A stretch of 64,000 nt of DNA, taken from the NCBI RefSeq assembly GCF_048060115.1, contig NZ_JBHMIM010000030.1, positions 1-64,000 of the forward strand. Direction: 5' to 3'. The position numbers and the translations under genes are program-made. Source of the stretch: Micromonospora_E sp048060115. GTDB lineage: Bacteria > Actinomycetota > Actinomycetes > Mycobacteriales > Micromonosporaceae. Below the pieces are notes generated by a model. It ran no database searches. It worked only from the letters and a program-made list of their open reading frames with translations, and was not told the origin of the DNA. Of this stretch, positions 32,510 through 42,108 are shown piece by piece. Position 1 is the first letter of the stretch. Every line of letters starts with the position of its first letter.

Positions 32510-32744
32510 CTATTGCCCCGCGGACCCGGTGATCCGGCGGTTGCGCTTGTCGGTGTAGGACCGGACGTCGGCGGCGAGCCAGATCCGTCCGACGGCGAGG
32601 GCGTCGATCGGGGTCGGAAGGTCGGGGGCGGTCCACCAGGAGGGCCGCCCGCTGCCGACTCACTTCGAGGTGGTCGGCCACCTTCACGAGCGCCATCACC
32701 TGCAGCTGTATTCCACATTCCTGCTGTGGACCCGACTCGGTCAC
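32510..32744 (-). pseudogene. Frameshifted small HTH DNA-binding protein
   Basis: On the minus strand one frame reads MALVKVADHLEVSRQRAALL (an HTH with the SRQR recognition helix) and a different frame continues PTPIDALAVGRIWLAADV to a TAG at 32510. The two halves together make the common actinobacterial excisionase/MerR-like HTH protein of about 77 residues. The frame changes at a run of five C residues on the minus strand (G at 32624-32628); removing one C would restore the gene. Either it is a recent pseudogene or the base is a sequencing error. GTG at 32744 with GAGGAAG upstream, or ATG at 32696, could be the start. Confidence 0.7.
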
Positions 32745-32857
32745 GAAACGACTACTTCCTCGCCGAAAGTAGGCGGGCAAACACATTCGAACCCTTGGGG
32801 GTGTGTTGTCCGTTGTACCCGGGTGTCCGCAAATGTGCCGCAGAGAGGCGAGCGCTG

Positions 32858-33505
32858 ATGCCCCAGCTCCAAACGTCGGTGTTGATCCGGTACGCGACCT
32901 ACACCGACACCCCACGAGCGGCGAAGACACTCGTGGAGGCATTTCTGGACGCCCCCGAAGCCACCTGGCTGATCCCGGATCCGGTAGCCCGCAGGCAGGT
33001 CCTCCAACGGTTCTGCCCGGCCCTGATCGACTACGGGTTGCGCCAAGGCAGCATCTACCTCACCGAGGATTACAGCGCGGTGGCGGTGTGGCGACCGTGC
33101 AGCCTGATCCTGCCCAACCCGGTCGAGTACGAGCAGCTGCTCGACGAGACCTGCCGCGAGTACGCCCACCGGTTCCGGCTGCTGGACAACGCGCTAGCCG
33201 AGCGACACCCGGTGGGGGAGCATCACTACCTGGCGTACCTCGGGGTGACGCCGCACCGGCAGCGTGCTGGCCTCGGTACGGCGTTGCTTGCCCACCGGCA
33301 CGCCATCCTCGACACTGCCGGCAGTGCCGCCTACGTGGTGGCCAGCAGCCCAGGTGCCCGCGATCTGTACGCCCGGCTCGGCTACCAGTTGACCGCCACG
33401 GCTCCGTTCCACCTGCCCGACGGCGGTCCGCTGCTGTGGCCGATGTGGCGCCAACCACAACTCGTCCGCCGCTACGGGCCGGCGAACGCCGGGCGTTACG
33501 GCTGA
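32858..33505 (+). CDS. GNAT family N-acetyltransferase
   Basis: The 215-residue enzyme has the GNAT acetyl-CoA site YLAYLGVTPHRQRAGLGTALLAH (motif A, Q/RxxGxG/A form RQRAGLG) and motif B around VVASSPGARDLYARLGYQ. The acceptor is unknown. The ATG at 32858 is preceded by GAGAGG at about 9 nt. The frame opens much further upstream, but that stretch is antisense to the HTH pseudogene and has no GNAT features. It lies 113 bp upstream of the aspartate-semialdehyde dehydrogenase gene on the same strand. Confidence 0.9.
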   Translation: MPQLQTSVLIRYATYTDTPRAAKTLVEAFLDAPEATWLIPDPVARRQVLQRFCPALIDYGLRQGSIYLTEDYSAVAVWRPCSLILPNPVEYEQLLDETCREYAHRFRLLDNALAERHPVGEHHYLAYLGVTPHRQRAGLGTALLAHRHAILDTAGSAAYVVASSPGARDLYARLGYQLTATAPFHLPDGGPLLWPMWRQPQLVRRYGPANAGRYG

Positions 33506-33618
33506 CCGCTCGGCGACGGTGGATGTCGACGGGTCGGAAGGTGATGTGGGACAACTCGGTTTCATGGCACCCCGGCCCGTCGGTAACCTTCGCGTACACG
33601 AGGATCGGGGTTTGCCAG

Positions 33619-34644
33619 ATGAGGATCGGGATTGTCGGCGCGACCGGGCAGGTCGGTGGCGTCATGCGGCAGGTGCTGGAGCAACGGCAGGTGCCCGTCG
33701 ACGAGCTGCGGCTGTTCGCCTCGGCCCGGTCAGCCGGCCGGCCGATAGCGTGGCGCGGCGGCGAGGTCGTCGTCGAGGACGCGGCCGGCGCCGACTACAG
33801 CGGGCTGGACATCGCGCTCTTCTCAGCCGGCAAGGCGACCGCCAAGGAACTGGCCCCCCGGGTGGCCGCGGCCGGCGCCGTGGTGATCGACAACTCGTCG
33901 GCGTGGCGGATGGATCCGGGCGTACCGCTGGTGGTCGCCGAGGTCAACCCGCAGGCCGCCGCCGATCGCCCCAGGGGCATCATCGCCAACCCGAACTGCA
34001 CCACGATGGCCGCGATGCCGGTGCTGCGCCCGCTGCACGACGAGGCCGGACTGGTCAGCCTGGTCGTCTCGACGTACCAGGCGGTCTCCGGTGCCGGCCT
34101 GGCCGGCGTCGCCGAGCTGGACGAGCAGGTCCGCAAGGTGGCCGAGGGGGCGGCGGCGCTGGCCTTCGACGGCGCCGCCGTGGACTTCCCGGCGCCGCGT
34201 TCGTTCGCCGCGCCGATCGCGTTCAACGTGCTGCCGCTGGCCGGGTCGATCGTCGACGACGGCTCCGCGGAAACCGACGAGGAACAGAAGCTGCGCAACG
34301 AGAGCCGGAAGATCCTCGGCATTCCTGAGCTGAAGGTCTCCGGCACCTGCGTACGGGTGCCGGTCTTCACCGGGCACTCGCTGCAGATCAACGCCCGGTT
34401 CGCCCGCCCGGTCAGCCCCCGGCGGGCCGCCGAACTGCTGGCCGATGCTCCCGGGGTGGCGCTGTCCGACGTGCCGACGCCGCTGCAGGCGGCCGGTCAG
34501 GACCCGACCTACGTGGGCCGGATCCGCATCGACGAGACCGTCGAGCATGGTCTGGCGCTGTTCTGCTCCAACGACAACCTGCGCAAGGGCGCCGCGCTCA
34601 ACGCGGTGCAGATCGCCGAGCTGCTCATCGCCGGAGCCGCCTAG
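33619..34644 (+). CDS. asd: Aspartate-semialdehyde dehydrogenase
   Basis: The 341-residue enzyme reduces aspartyl phosphate to aspartate semialdehyde with NADPH, feeding lysine/diaminopimelate, threonine and methionine synthesis. Motifs: GATGQVGGVM (NADP site, residues 7-16), IIANPNCTTM with catalytic Cys127, and GHSLQIN with the catalytic His. The length is typical. The ATG at 33619 directly begins the Rossmann strand. The aspartokinase gene is not adjacent in this window. Confidence 0.96.
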   Translation: MRIGIVGATGQVGGVMRQVLEQRQVPVDELRLFASARSAGRPIAWRGGEVVVEDAAGADYSGLDIALFSAGKATAKELAPRVAAAGAVVIDNSSAWRMDPGVPLVVAEVNPQAAADRPRGIIANPNCTTMAAMPVLRPLHDEAGLVSLVVSTYQAVSGAGLAGVAELDEQVRKVAEGAAALAFDGAAVDFPAPRSFAAPIAFNVLPLAGSIVDDGSAETDEEQKLRNESRKILGIPELKVSGTCVRVPVFTGHSLQINARFARPVSPRRAAELLADAPGVALSDVPTPLQAAGQDPTYVGRIRIDETVEHGLALFCSNDNLRKGAALNAVQIAELLIAGAA

Positions 34645-34677
34645 GCAGCCTCGGCGCAGCGGCCGGGCACGACCGGG

Positions 34678-35814
34678 TCAGTCGCCGCCCTGGCGCTCGA
34701 CGAGCAGCAGGGCGGCGTCGTCGCCGATCTGGCCGCCGGCGTGCCGGTGCAGCTCGGCGACGATCCGGTCCAGAACCTCTTCGCGCTCCGGCAGGTCGAG
34801 GCAGGCGGTGACCCGGGCCGGGGCGAGGAACTCACCCCGGCCGTTGCGCGCCTCGACCAGCCCGTCGGTGTAGAGCAGCAGCCGGTCGCCGGCCCGCCAG
34901 GGCCGGGTCAGCCGTTGCGGATCGGGCGCGCCGCGGCGCAGCCCCAACGGCGGGTGCCGGTGTTGCGGATCCAGGATCTGCAGGATGCCGTCGGCGGTCC
35001 GCAGCGCCGGTGCCGGATGCCCACAGTTGATCACCGTCAGGGTGTCCGCGGTCAACTCCACCAGTACGGCGGTCACGAACTGTGCCGGCTGCCCGGTGCT
35101 CACCCCGTCGCGGTGCACGGCCTGGTCGAGGTCGGCGGCGACCGCCGCCAGATCCGGCTGGACGAAGGCGGACTGCCGGAACGCCCCCATCACGGTCGCC
35201 GACATCTGCACCGCCTGCAGCCCCTTGCCGCACGCGTCGCCGATGATCAGCCGTACCCCGTGCCGGCTGTCCACGACCGCGTACAGATCACCGCCGACGT
35301 TCGCCGCCTCCGACGCGGACAGGTAGCGGGCGACCAGGGCCAGACCGCCCAGCGTCGGCGGCGGGGCCCGCAGAACGGCCCGCTGCGCCACCTCGGCGAT
35401 CTCGGTCATCCGGCGCAGTCGCGCCTCCCGCAGGTTCCGGGAGCGGGCCACGTAGATCGACACGATGCCGACAGCGAAGACGACGCTGGTCCGCAGCAAG
35501 TGGTCCAGGCTGCCGAACATGCCGCTGGGCAGGCCGGCGACCAGCGCCACGACGCAGGCGACGACGGCGACCAGCGCCGTGCGACGGGTCGCCTCGACGG
35601 CGGCGGCCAGCAGTGGGGCGAGCGACAGGAAACCGAGGACGACCGCGTCGGTCTGGGTCAGCAACTCGATCACGGTGATCGCCGTGATCAGCGCGAAGGA
35701 CGCCGGCAGCCCGCGCCAGCGCTCGGTGCGCTGCCACCACGACCGGTCCGCCAGCGGCGGGAGCCGCCAAGCCGGCAAATGAGGCGTACGCCAGCTGCCC
35801 CGGCGTACCGACAC
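34678..35814 (-). CDS. Membrane-anchored PP2C/SpoIIE-type phosphatase
   Basis: The 378-residue protein has four predicted membrane helices (about residues 35-125) and a cytosolic SpoIIE-like PP2C domain with metal-binding motifs: SEAANVGGDLYAVVD, IIGDACGKGLQAVQMSATVMGAF, CGHPAPALR, LLYTDGLVEARN and QIGDDAALLL. Such phosphatases dephosphorylate anti-anti-sigma factors and so release sigma factors. No partner gene is adjacent. The start is GTG at 35814, with GGGAG at 6 nt. Confidence 0.93.
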   Translation of the reverse strand: MSVRRGSWRTPHLPAWRLPPLADRSWWQRTERWRGLPASFALITAITVIELLTQTDAVVLGFLSLAPLLAAAVEATRRTALVAVVACVVALVAGLPSGMFGSLDHLLRTSVVFAVGIVSIYVARSRNLREARLRRMTEIAEVAQRAVLRAPPPTLGGLALVARYLSASEAANVGGDLYAVVDSRHGVRLIIGDACGKGLQAVQMSATVMGAFRQSAFVQPDLAAVAADLDQAVHRDGVSTGQPAQFVTAVLVELTADTLTVINCGHPAPALRTADGILQILDPQHRHPPLGLRRGAPDPQRLTRPWRAGDRLLLYTDGLVEARNGRGEFLAPARVTACLDLPEREEVLDRIVAELHRHAGGQIGDDAALLLVERQGGD

Positions 35815-36011
35815 GACGTGCTCCCTACCCGGCTTGCCCGCTTCGTGCGCCCCGAGCGCCCCGAGCGCCCCAGCCGTACCCGGTCTCCGAGCCTAGCCGA
35901 TCCGGACCTTCCCGGGCGGGCCACGCGGACCAGGATGACCTGCGGTCGGGATTGGTTTTCCGAGTTCGCCCCCGGGTAGTCGGGACCTGGCGCCGACACC
36001 GAGAGGAGCGC

Positions 36012-36431
36012 ATGATGACGACCGTTGGAGAGTTCATGACCGCCCGGCCGTTCACCATGGACGCGAACGACATGCTGACCGCAGCGGCGCGGCAGATGCG
36101 TGACGCTGACATCGGCGACATCATCGTCACCGATGGCAGCGAAATCCAAGGAATCATCACCGACCGGGACATCACGGTCAGGGCGGTGGCTTCCGAAATG
36201 GACCCCGCCAGCACCCAGCTGAACCAGATCCTGACTGAGGACGTGGTCGTCGTGTCGCCGTACGACGATGCCGTCGCGGCCGCCGAACTGATGCGGACCT
36301 ACTCGGTACGCCGACTGCCGGTGGTCGACGACGGGCGCCTGGTCGGCGTGGTCTCCATGGGTGACCTGGCCGTCGAATGGGAGCCCGACTCGGTGCTGGC
36401 CGACATCAGCACCGACGATCCGAACAACTGA
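36012..36431 (+). CDS. CBS-pair domain protein
   Basis: The 139-residue protein consists of two CBS motifs (FMTARPFTMDANDMLTAAARQMRDADIGDIIVTDG...GIITDRDITVRAVA and EDVVVVSPYDDAVAAAELMRTYSVRRLPVVDDGRLVGVVSMGDLAV). CBS pairs bind adenosine-containing ligands such as AMP and ATP. Small stand-alone proteins like this are dormancy- or stress-linked in actinobacteria (for example Hrp1). GAGAGGAG precedes two tandem ATGs, and I use the first. Confidence 0.93.
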   Translation: MMTTVGEFMTARPFTMDANDMLTAAARQMRDADIGDIIVTDGSEIQGIITDRDITVRAVASEMDPASTQLNQILTEDVVVVSPYDDAVAAAELMRTYSVRRLPVVDDGRLVGVVSMGDLAVEWEPDSVLADISTDDPNN

Positions 36432-36505
36432 GCACCGACGAACAGAACATATGAGCGCCGCTCGCCGAGCCGTTTACCGGCGGGAGGTGTCGGGAACCCT
36501 CTGGT

Positions 36506-36568
36506 GGGTGTCCCCGAAGAGTTCGCTGGTCTTCCCGGCGCCCGGGCCCAGCGGACACGGGGACACCC
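36506..36568. repeat. Inverted repeat upstream of ndh
   Basis: GGGTGTCCCC (36506-36515) and GGGGACACCC (36559-36568) form a perfect 10-bp inverted repeat around a GC-rich 43-nt centre. It lies between the CBS gene and the NDH-2 gene and could be a terminator, a leader structure or an operator. Confidence 0.45.
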
Positions 36569-36607
36569 TCTTCCGGATCCATAGTCGAGATCGATCGGAG
36601 ATCCGTA

Positions 36608-37915
36608 ATGAGTCGACCGCGCATCGTGATCGTCGGTGCCGGTTTTGCCGGCTACCAGGCGGCCCGTACCCTGTCCCGGCTGGCCCATGGCGCGGCCGAG
36701 ATCGTCCTGATCAACCCGACCGACTACTTCCTGTACGTGCCCCTGCTGCCGGAGGTCGCCGCCGGGGTGCTGGAGCCGCGTCGGGTCGCCGTGTCGCTGC
36801 CGGACACCCTGCCGAACGTGCGGGTGGTACTGGGCGAGATCGACCAGATCGACCTGCCGGCCCGGCGGGTCTGCTACGTCGACGGCGACGGCTCCCGCGC
36901 CGACCTGCACTACGACCGGCTGATCGTCTCGGTCGGCAGCGTCAACAAACTGCTGCCGATCCCCGGCGTCAACGAGCACGCGCACGGCTTCCGTGGCCTG
37001 CCCGAGGCGCTCTACCTGCGTGACCATCTGACGCGGCAGATCGAGTTGGCCGACCTGACCGACGACCCCGCCGAGCGGGCCGCCCGGTGCACCTTCGTCG
37101 TGGTCGGCGCCGGATACACCGGGACGGAGGTCGCCGCGCACTGTGTCACCGCCACCGACCTGCTGATCCGCCGCCATCCGCGACTCGCCGGCCAACAGGT
37201 GCGCTGGCTGCTGCTCGATCTCGCCGGCCGGGTGCTGCCGGAACTCGACGAGCGGATGTCGATCGCCGCGCAGAAGGTGCTCGACTCCCGAGGTGTCGAG
37301 ACCAGATTCGGCACGTCGGTACAGGAGGCGACCAGCGACGGGGTGCACCTGTCCGACGGCGAGTTCATCCCCACCCGGTCGTTGATCTGGTGCGTCGGGG
37401 TACGCCCCGACCCGGTGGTCGACGATCTGGGCCTCACCACGATCAAGGGTCGGCTGGTGGTCGACGAGTTCCTCGCCGTACCGCAGCATCCCGAGGTGTA
37501 CGCGTGCGGCGACGCCGCCGCCGTACCCGACCCGAGCCAGCCCGGCGAGGTCACCCCGATGACCGCCCAGCACGCCGTACGCCAGGGCCGACTCGCCGCG
37601 CACAACGTGGCGGCCTCGTACGGGCACGGCTCGTTCCGCCCGTACCGGCACAAGGATCTTGGTTTCGTGGTCGACCTCGGCGGCGCGCAGGCGGCGGCGA
37701 ACCCGCTGCACGTGCCGATCTCCGGGCCGTTGGCCAAGGCGGTGACCCGCGGCTACCACCTGGCGTCGATGCCGGGCAACCGGACGCGGGTGGTGGCCGA
37801 CTGGATGCTGGAGTCGTTGCTGTCCCGTCAGGGGGTGCAGCTCGGCCTGGTGCCGCCGTCGGCGGTGCCGTTGGACACCGCGTCACCGGAGCTGTTCCAC
37901 CCGGTCGGCCGCTGA
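36608..37915 (+). CDS. ndh: Type II NADH dehydrogenase (NDH-2)-like oxidoreductase
   Basis: The 435-residue flavoprotein has an N-terminal FAD site (RIVIVGAGFAGYQAARTL), an NADH site (TFVVVGAGYTGTEVAAH, near residue 165) and the second FAD motif (VYACGDAAAVPD). The C-terminal region has the amphipathic character that attaches NDH-2 to the membrane. It would oxidise NADH and reduce menaquinone without pumping protons. GGAGATCCGTA precedes the ATG. Related monooxygenase-like flavoproteins are possible, but NDH-2 fits best. Confidence 0.93.
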   Translation: MSRPRIVIVGAGFAGYQAARTLSRLAHGAAEIVLINPTDYFLYVPLLPEVAAGVLEPRRVAVSLPDTLPNVRVVLGEIDQIDLPARRVCYVDGDGSRADLHYDRLIVSVGSVNKLLPIPGVNEHAHGFRGLPEALYLRDHLTRQIELADLTDDPAERAARCTFVVVGAGYTGTEVAAHCVTATDLLIRRHPRLAGQQVRWLLLDLAGRVLPELDERMSIAAQKVLDSRGVETRFGTSVQEATSDGVHLSDGEFIPTRSLIWCVGVRPDPVVDDLGLTTIKGRLVVDEFLAVPQHPEVYACGDAAAVPDPSQPGEVTPMTAQHAVRQGRLAAHNVAASYGHGSFRPYRHKDLGFVVDLGGAQAAANPLHVPISGPLAKAVTRGYHLASMPGNRTRVVADWMLESLLSRQGVQLGLVPPSAVPLDTASPELFHPVGR

Positions 37916-38043
37916 GGCGGCGCTCGCCCACCGTTTTCCGCCGGACCGACGGGGTACCACTCGACCGAGGGGGTACCTGGTCGTGAGCACAACCGTCTGA
38001 GGGGTAACCGCCGGAGCTGTAACCGCCGGAGAGGGAGACACTG

Positions 38044-38673
38044 ATGGACATCGGTATCATCGGGGCTGGAAACGTCGGATCCGCGCTGGCCCGCCGGCTG
38101 ACCGAAGTCGGCCACCAGGTGACGATCTCCGCGTCGAGCCCGGATTCACCTCGACTGGCCGAGGCGACCACGGCCACCGGCGTCACCGCGGGTGACGCGT
38201 CGCGGGCCGCCTCCGCCGAGCTGGTCGTGCTGGCGGTGCCGTACGCCGAACTCGCCGGCACTCTCGCCGGCCCGGTGGCGGACGCGCTGGCCGGCACCAC
38301 CGTGGTCGATGTGACGAACCCGCTGGGCCCGGACCACATGTCGTTGCTGGTCGGGCACGAAACGTCAGCTGCCGAACAGGTCGCGACGATGATCCCGGCG
38401 GCCCACGTGGTCAAGGCGTTCAACACCGTGCTGGCGCCCAACCACGCCCGCCCGGTACTCGGCGGTGTCCGTCAGTCGGTGCCGGTGGCCGGCGACGACC
38501 TGGCCGCCAAGAAGTCCGTACAGGAACTCGGCACCCAGCTCGGGTTCGACACGGTCGACGCCGGCCCGCTGTCCAGCGCCCGTTACCTGGAGCCGGTGGC
38601 CGCGCTGCTGATCCAGGTCGCGTACGGCGGTGGGGCCGGACCGACGGTCGGATTCGCGCTCGCCCGCGACTGA
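38044..38673 (+). CDS. NADPH-dependent F420 reductase-like protein
   Basis: The 209-residue protein has an N-terminal Rossmann motif MDIGIIGAGNVGSALARRL and the fold of F420-dependent NADP reductase (Fno/Npd-like): VVLAVPYAELAGTLAG, VVDVTNPLGPDHMS, VVKAFNTVLAPNH. It would transfer hydride between NADPH and F420 or a related acceptor. F420 is widespread in actinobacteria. GAGAGGGAG lies upstream. The leader has a short duplication of TAACCGCCGGAG. Confidence 0.88.
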   Translation: MDIGIIGAGNVGSALARRLTEVGHQVTISASSPDSPRLAEATTATGVTAGDASRAASAELVVLAVPYAELAGTLAGPVADALAGTTVVDVTNPLGPDHMSLLVGHETSAAEQVATMIPAAHVVKAFNTVLAPNHARPVLGGVRQSVPVAGDDLAAKKSVQELGTQLGFDTVDAGPLSSARYLEPVAALLIQVAYGGGAGPTVGFALARD

Positions 38674-38754
38674 GGCTGCCGCCTCGCGACTGACACCTCC
38701 GCCCGCGACTGTGGCTTTCGCCTCGCCGCCGCAGGGCCGGTGTCACGGGACTTC

Positions 38755-38791
38755 GGCTGTGCGGTGTCGCCGACGGCGACACCGCACAGCC
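38755..38791 (+). terminator. Terminator after F420-reductase-like gene
   Basis: Perfect 17-bp arms GGCTGTGCGGTGTCGCC and complement enclose a GAC loop. It separates this gene from ahcY downstream. Confidence 0.85.
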
Positions 38792-38897
38792 TGCCCTCGG
38801 ATCGGAAATTCGGCGTGCCGGGCCGTATGGTGGACGGGAGTCGTGCGCGCCGTACCCGGCAGGACGGACGCATCCGTTGAAACCCGAGGAGCTTTTA

Positions 38898-40367
<1,470 letters not shown>

Positions 40368-40392
40368 CGCCCCGCTCCCGCTCCTCTCTCGA

Positions 40393-40450
40393 CGATCTTG
40401 CACTTATCGACGGACAATCCGGAAAAATGTTCTCGATAAGTGCAAGATCG
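40393..40450. repeat. Dispersed palindrome, copy A
   Basis: Perfect 18-bp arms CGATCTTGCACTTATCGA and complement enclose a 22-nt loop (40411-40432). It lies between the convergent ahcY and nagZ genes and may act as a bidirectional terminator. Copy B at 61206 shares the arms and, in reverse complement, 16 of the 22 loop bases. Confidence 0.85.
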
Positions 40451-40473
40451 CGGCGAAATGGGAGCAGGGTCGG

Positions 40474-41925
40474 TCAGGCGGCCAGGCCGAGCGCCTCGGC
40501 GGCGGCCCGGCCGTTGGCGTGGCTGGCACCGTACGTGGTGACGAACGCCCGTACCCCGGCCGGGCGCCACGCCGACGGCCAGCCCATCTCGACCACCGAG
40601 ACCGGGTGCCGGGCGGCCAACTGCTCGATCAGCTCCGGGCCGCCGGGCACCCGGTGCAGATGCCGGCCGACCAGCACCAGCGGCCGCCCCCCGGCGGCGG
40701 CCACCACCTCGGCGACCGAGATCTCGGCCGGTGCCACCCGTAGCTGCTCGACACCGCCCAGGTGTGGGCCGAGCCCCCAGGGCACCCGTCCCTCGGCGAT
40801 CGTCGAGCCGGCGGTCAGCTGCACCACCAGCGCGGTGTCCAGCCCGTCGAGGACTCCCTCCACCCGGATCGCGCGCCGCGCCGCGGCGTACCCCAGATCG
40901 ATCGCCGACCGGGTCCCACCCGCAGCCGGACCGACCGCCGAGGCGAGCGCGCCGACCCGGTCGGCGGCCTGCTCGACCCGCTCGCGCGGCAGGGTGCCGT
41001 CGACGATCGCGTCGGCGATCGCCGACGCGATCCGTTCCACCAGGGCCTGATCGACCCGGGCGCCGATGCAGAGCAGGTCGGCGCCGGCGGCCAGGGCGGC
41101 GACGGCGGCCGGCGCGATCCCGCCGGCGGCCAGGGTCGCGCCGCGCATCTCCAACGCGTCGGTCACGATCACCCCCTGGTACGCGTACTCCTGGCGGAGC
41201 AGCCCGGTCAACGCGGCCTGGCTCAGGGTGGCCGGCGTGTCGCCGGTGAGGGCGGGGACCCGGATGTGCGCGGTCATGATCGCGGCGACGCCGGCCGAGA
41301 TCACCGCCGCGAACGGCGGCAGGTCCCGCTCGCGGAGCACGGCCAGCGGTACGTCGACAGTGGGCAGTTCGAGGTGCGAGTCGGTGACGGTCGCGCCGTG
41401 GCCGGGGAAGTGCTTGGCGCAGGCGGCGATCCCGGCGTCGGCGAGCCCGGCGACGGCCGCCGCGGCGTGCGCGGCGACCCTGGCCGGATCCGCGCCGAAG
41501 GACCGGGTGCCGATGATCGGGTTGTCGTCGGCGGTGTTCACGTCGACGGTCGGTGCGAGGTTGAGGTTCGCGCCGCAGGCGGCGAGGTCGCCGCCGATCG
41601 CGCGGTAGACCTGCCGGGTCAGCGCCGGGTCGTCGACCGCGCCGAGTGCGGCGTTGCCCGGGTACGGGCTGCCGGTGGCGTGGGCCAGCCGGGTGACGTC
41701 GCCGCCTTCCTCGTCGATGGCGATCAGCACGTCGGGGTGGGCGGCGCGTAGCGCGGTGGTGGCTGCCCGGACCTGATCGGGGTCTGCGACGTTGCCGCCG
41801 AACAGGGTGTGCCCGGCGAGACCGTCGCCGACCAGGTCGATCGCCCACTGCGGGACGGTGGTTCCGGCGAAAGCGGCGAGCAGGGTACGCAGCGCCAGCC
41901 GGCGCAGACCCGGGTCGTTCGGCAT
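40474..41925 (-). CDS. nagZ: GH3 beta-N-acetylhexosaminidase (NagZ-like)
   Basis: The 483-residue glycosidase has the NagZ signature KHFPGHGATVTDSH (171-184), with the catalytic Asp/His dyad including His184, and the nucleophile Asp256 in VIVTDALEM. It would remove terminal N-acetylglucosamine from chitobiose or muropeptides. No signal peptide is seen, so it acts in the cytosol. AAGGGGAAG lies about 7 nt upstream of the ATG at 41925. It is divergent from a ROK regulator that probably controls it. Confidence 0.94.
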   Translation of the reverse strand: MPNDPGLRRLALRTLLAAFAGTTVPQWAIDLVGDGLAGHTLFGGNVADPDQVRAATTALRAAHPDVLIAIDEEGGDVTRLAHATGSPYPGNAALGAVDDPALTRQVYRAIGGDLAACGANLNLAPTVDVNTADDNPIIGTRSFGADPARVAAHAAAAVAGLADAGIAACAKHFPGHGATVTDSHLELPTVDVPLAVLRERDLPPFAAVISAGVAAIMTAHIRVPALTGDTPATLSQAALTGLLRQEYAYQGVIVTDALEMRGATLAAGGIAPAAVAALAAGADLLCIGARVDQALVERIASAIADAIVDGTLPRERVEQAADRVGALASAVGPAAGGTRSAIDLGYAAARRAIRVEGVLDGLDTALVVQLTAGSTIAEGRVPWGLGPHLGGVEQLRVAPAEISVAEVVAAAGGRPLVLVGRHLHRVPGGPELIEQLAARHPVSVVEMGWPSAWRPAGVRAFVTTYGASHANGRAAAEALGLAA

Positions 41926-42072
41926 GCGTCTTCCCCTTCGTGACACCGTTGCGCGCGGTCCGAGTGTCGCACCGCGACGGCACTGTCGTTGCGGGCGAAT
42001 GCCGGGTCGTCCGACTGCCGTGGGTGTCGGCGGCGACTACGCTACGGCTACTCCCGCTGAGGTTCATCAAGA

Positions 42073-42099
42073 TAATAGTTAACTTTCCTAAATACTAGA
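42073..42099. promoter_or_regulatory. Putative ROK operator
   Basis: An AT-rich island unique in this area contains AGTTAACT (42077-42084) and AACTTTCCTAAATACTA. The AACTTTCCTAA core is typical of ROK-family operators in actinomycetes. It overlaps the region just before the ROK gene start and faces nagZ, so autoregulation and control of nagZ are plausible. Confidence 0.55.
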
Positions 42100-42108
42100 G
42101 GACGACAC

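Noticed and set aside
38792..38897. Possible SAH riboswitch before ahcY
   Set aside because: The leader lacks the conserved SAH-element blocks; GAGGAG is simply the ribosome site.
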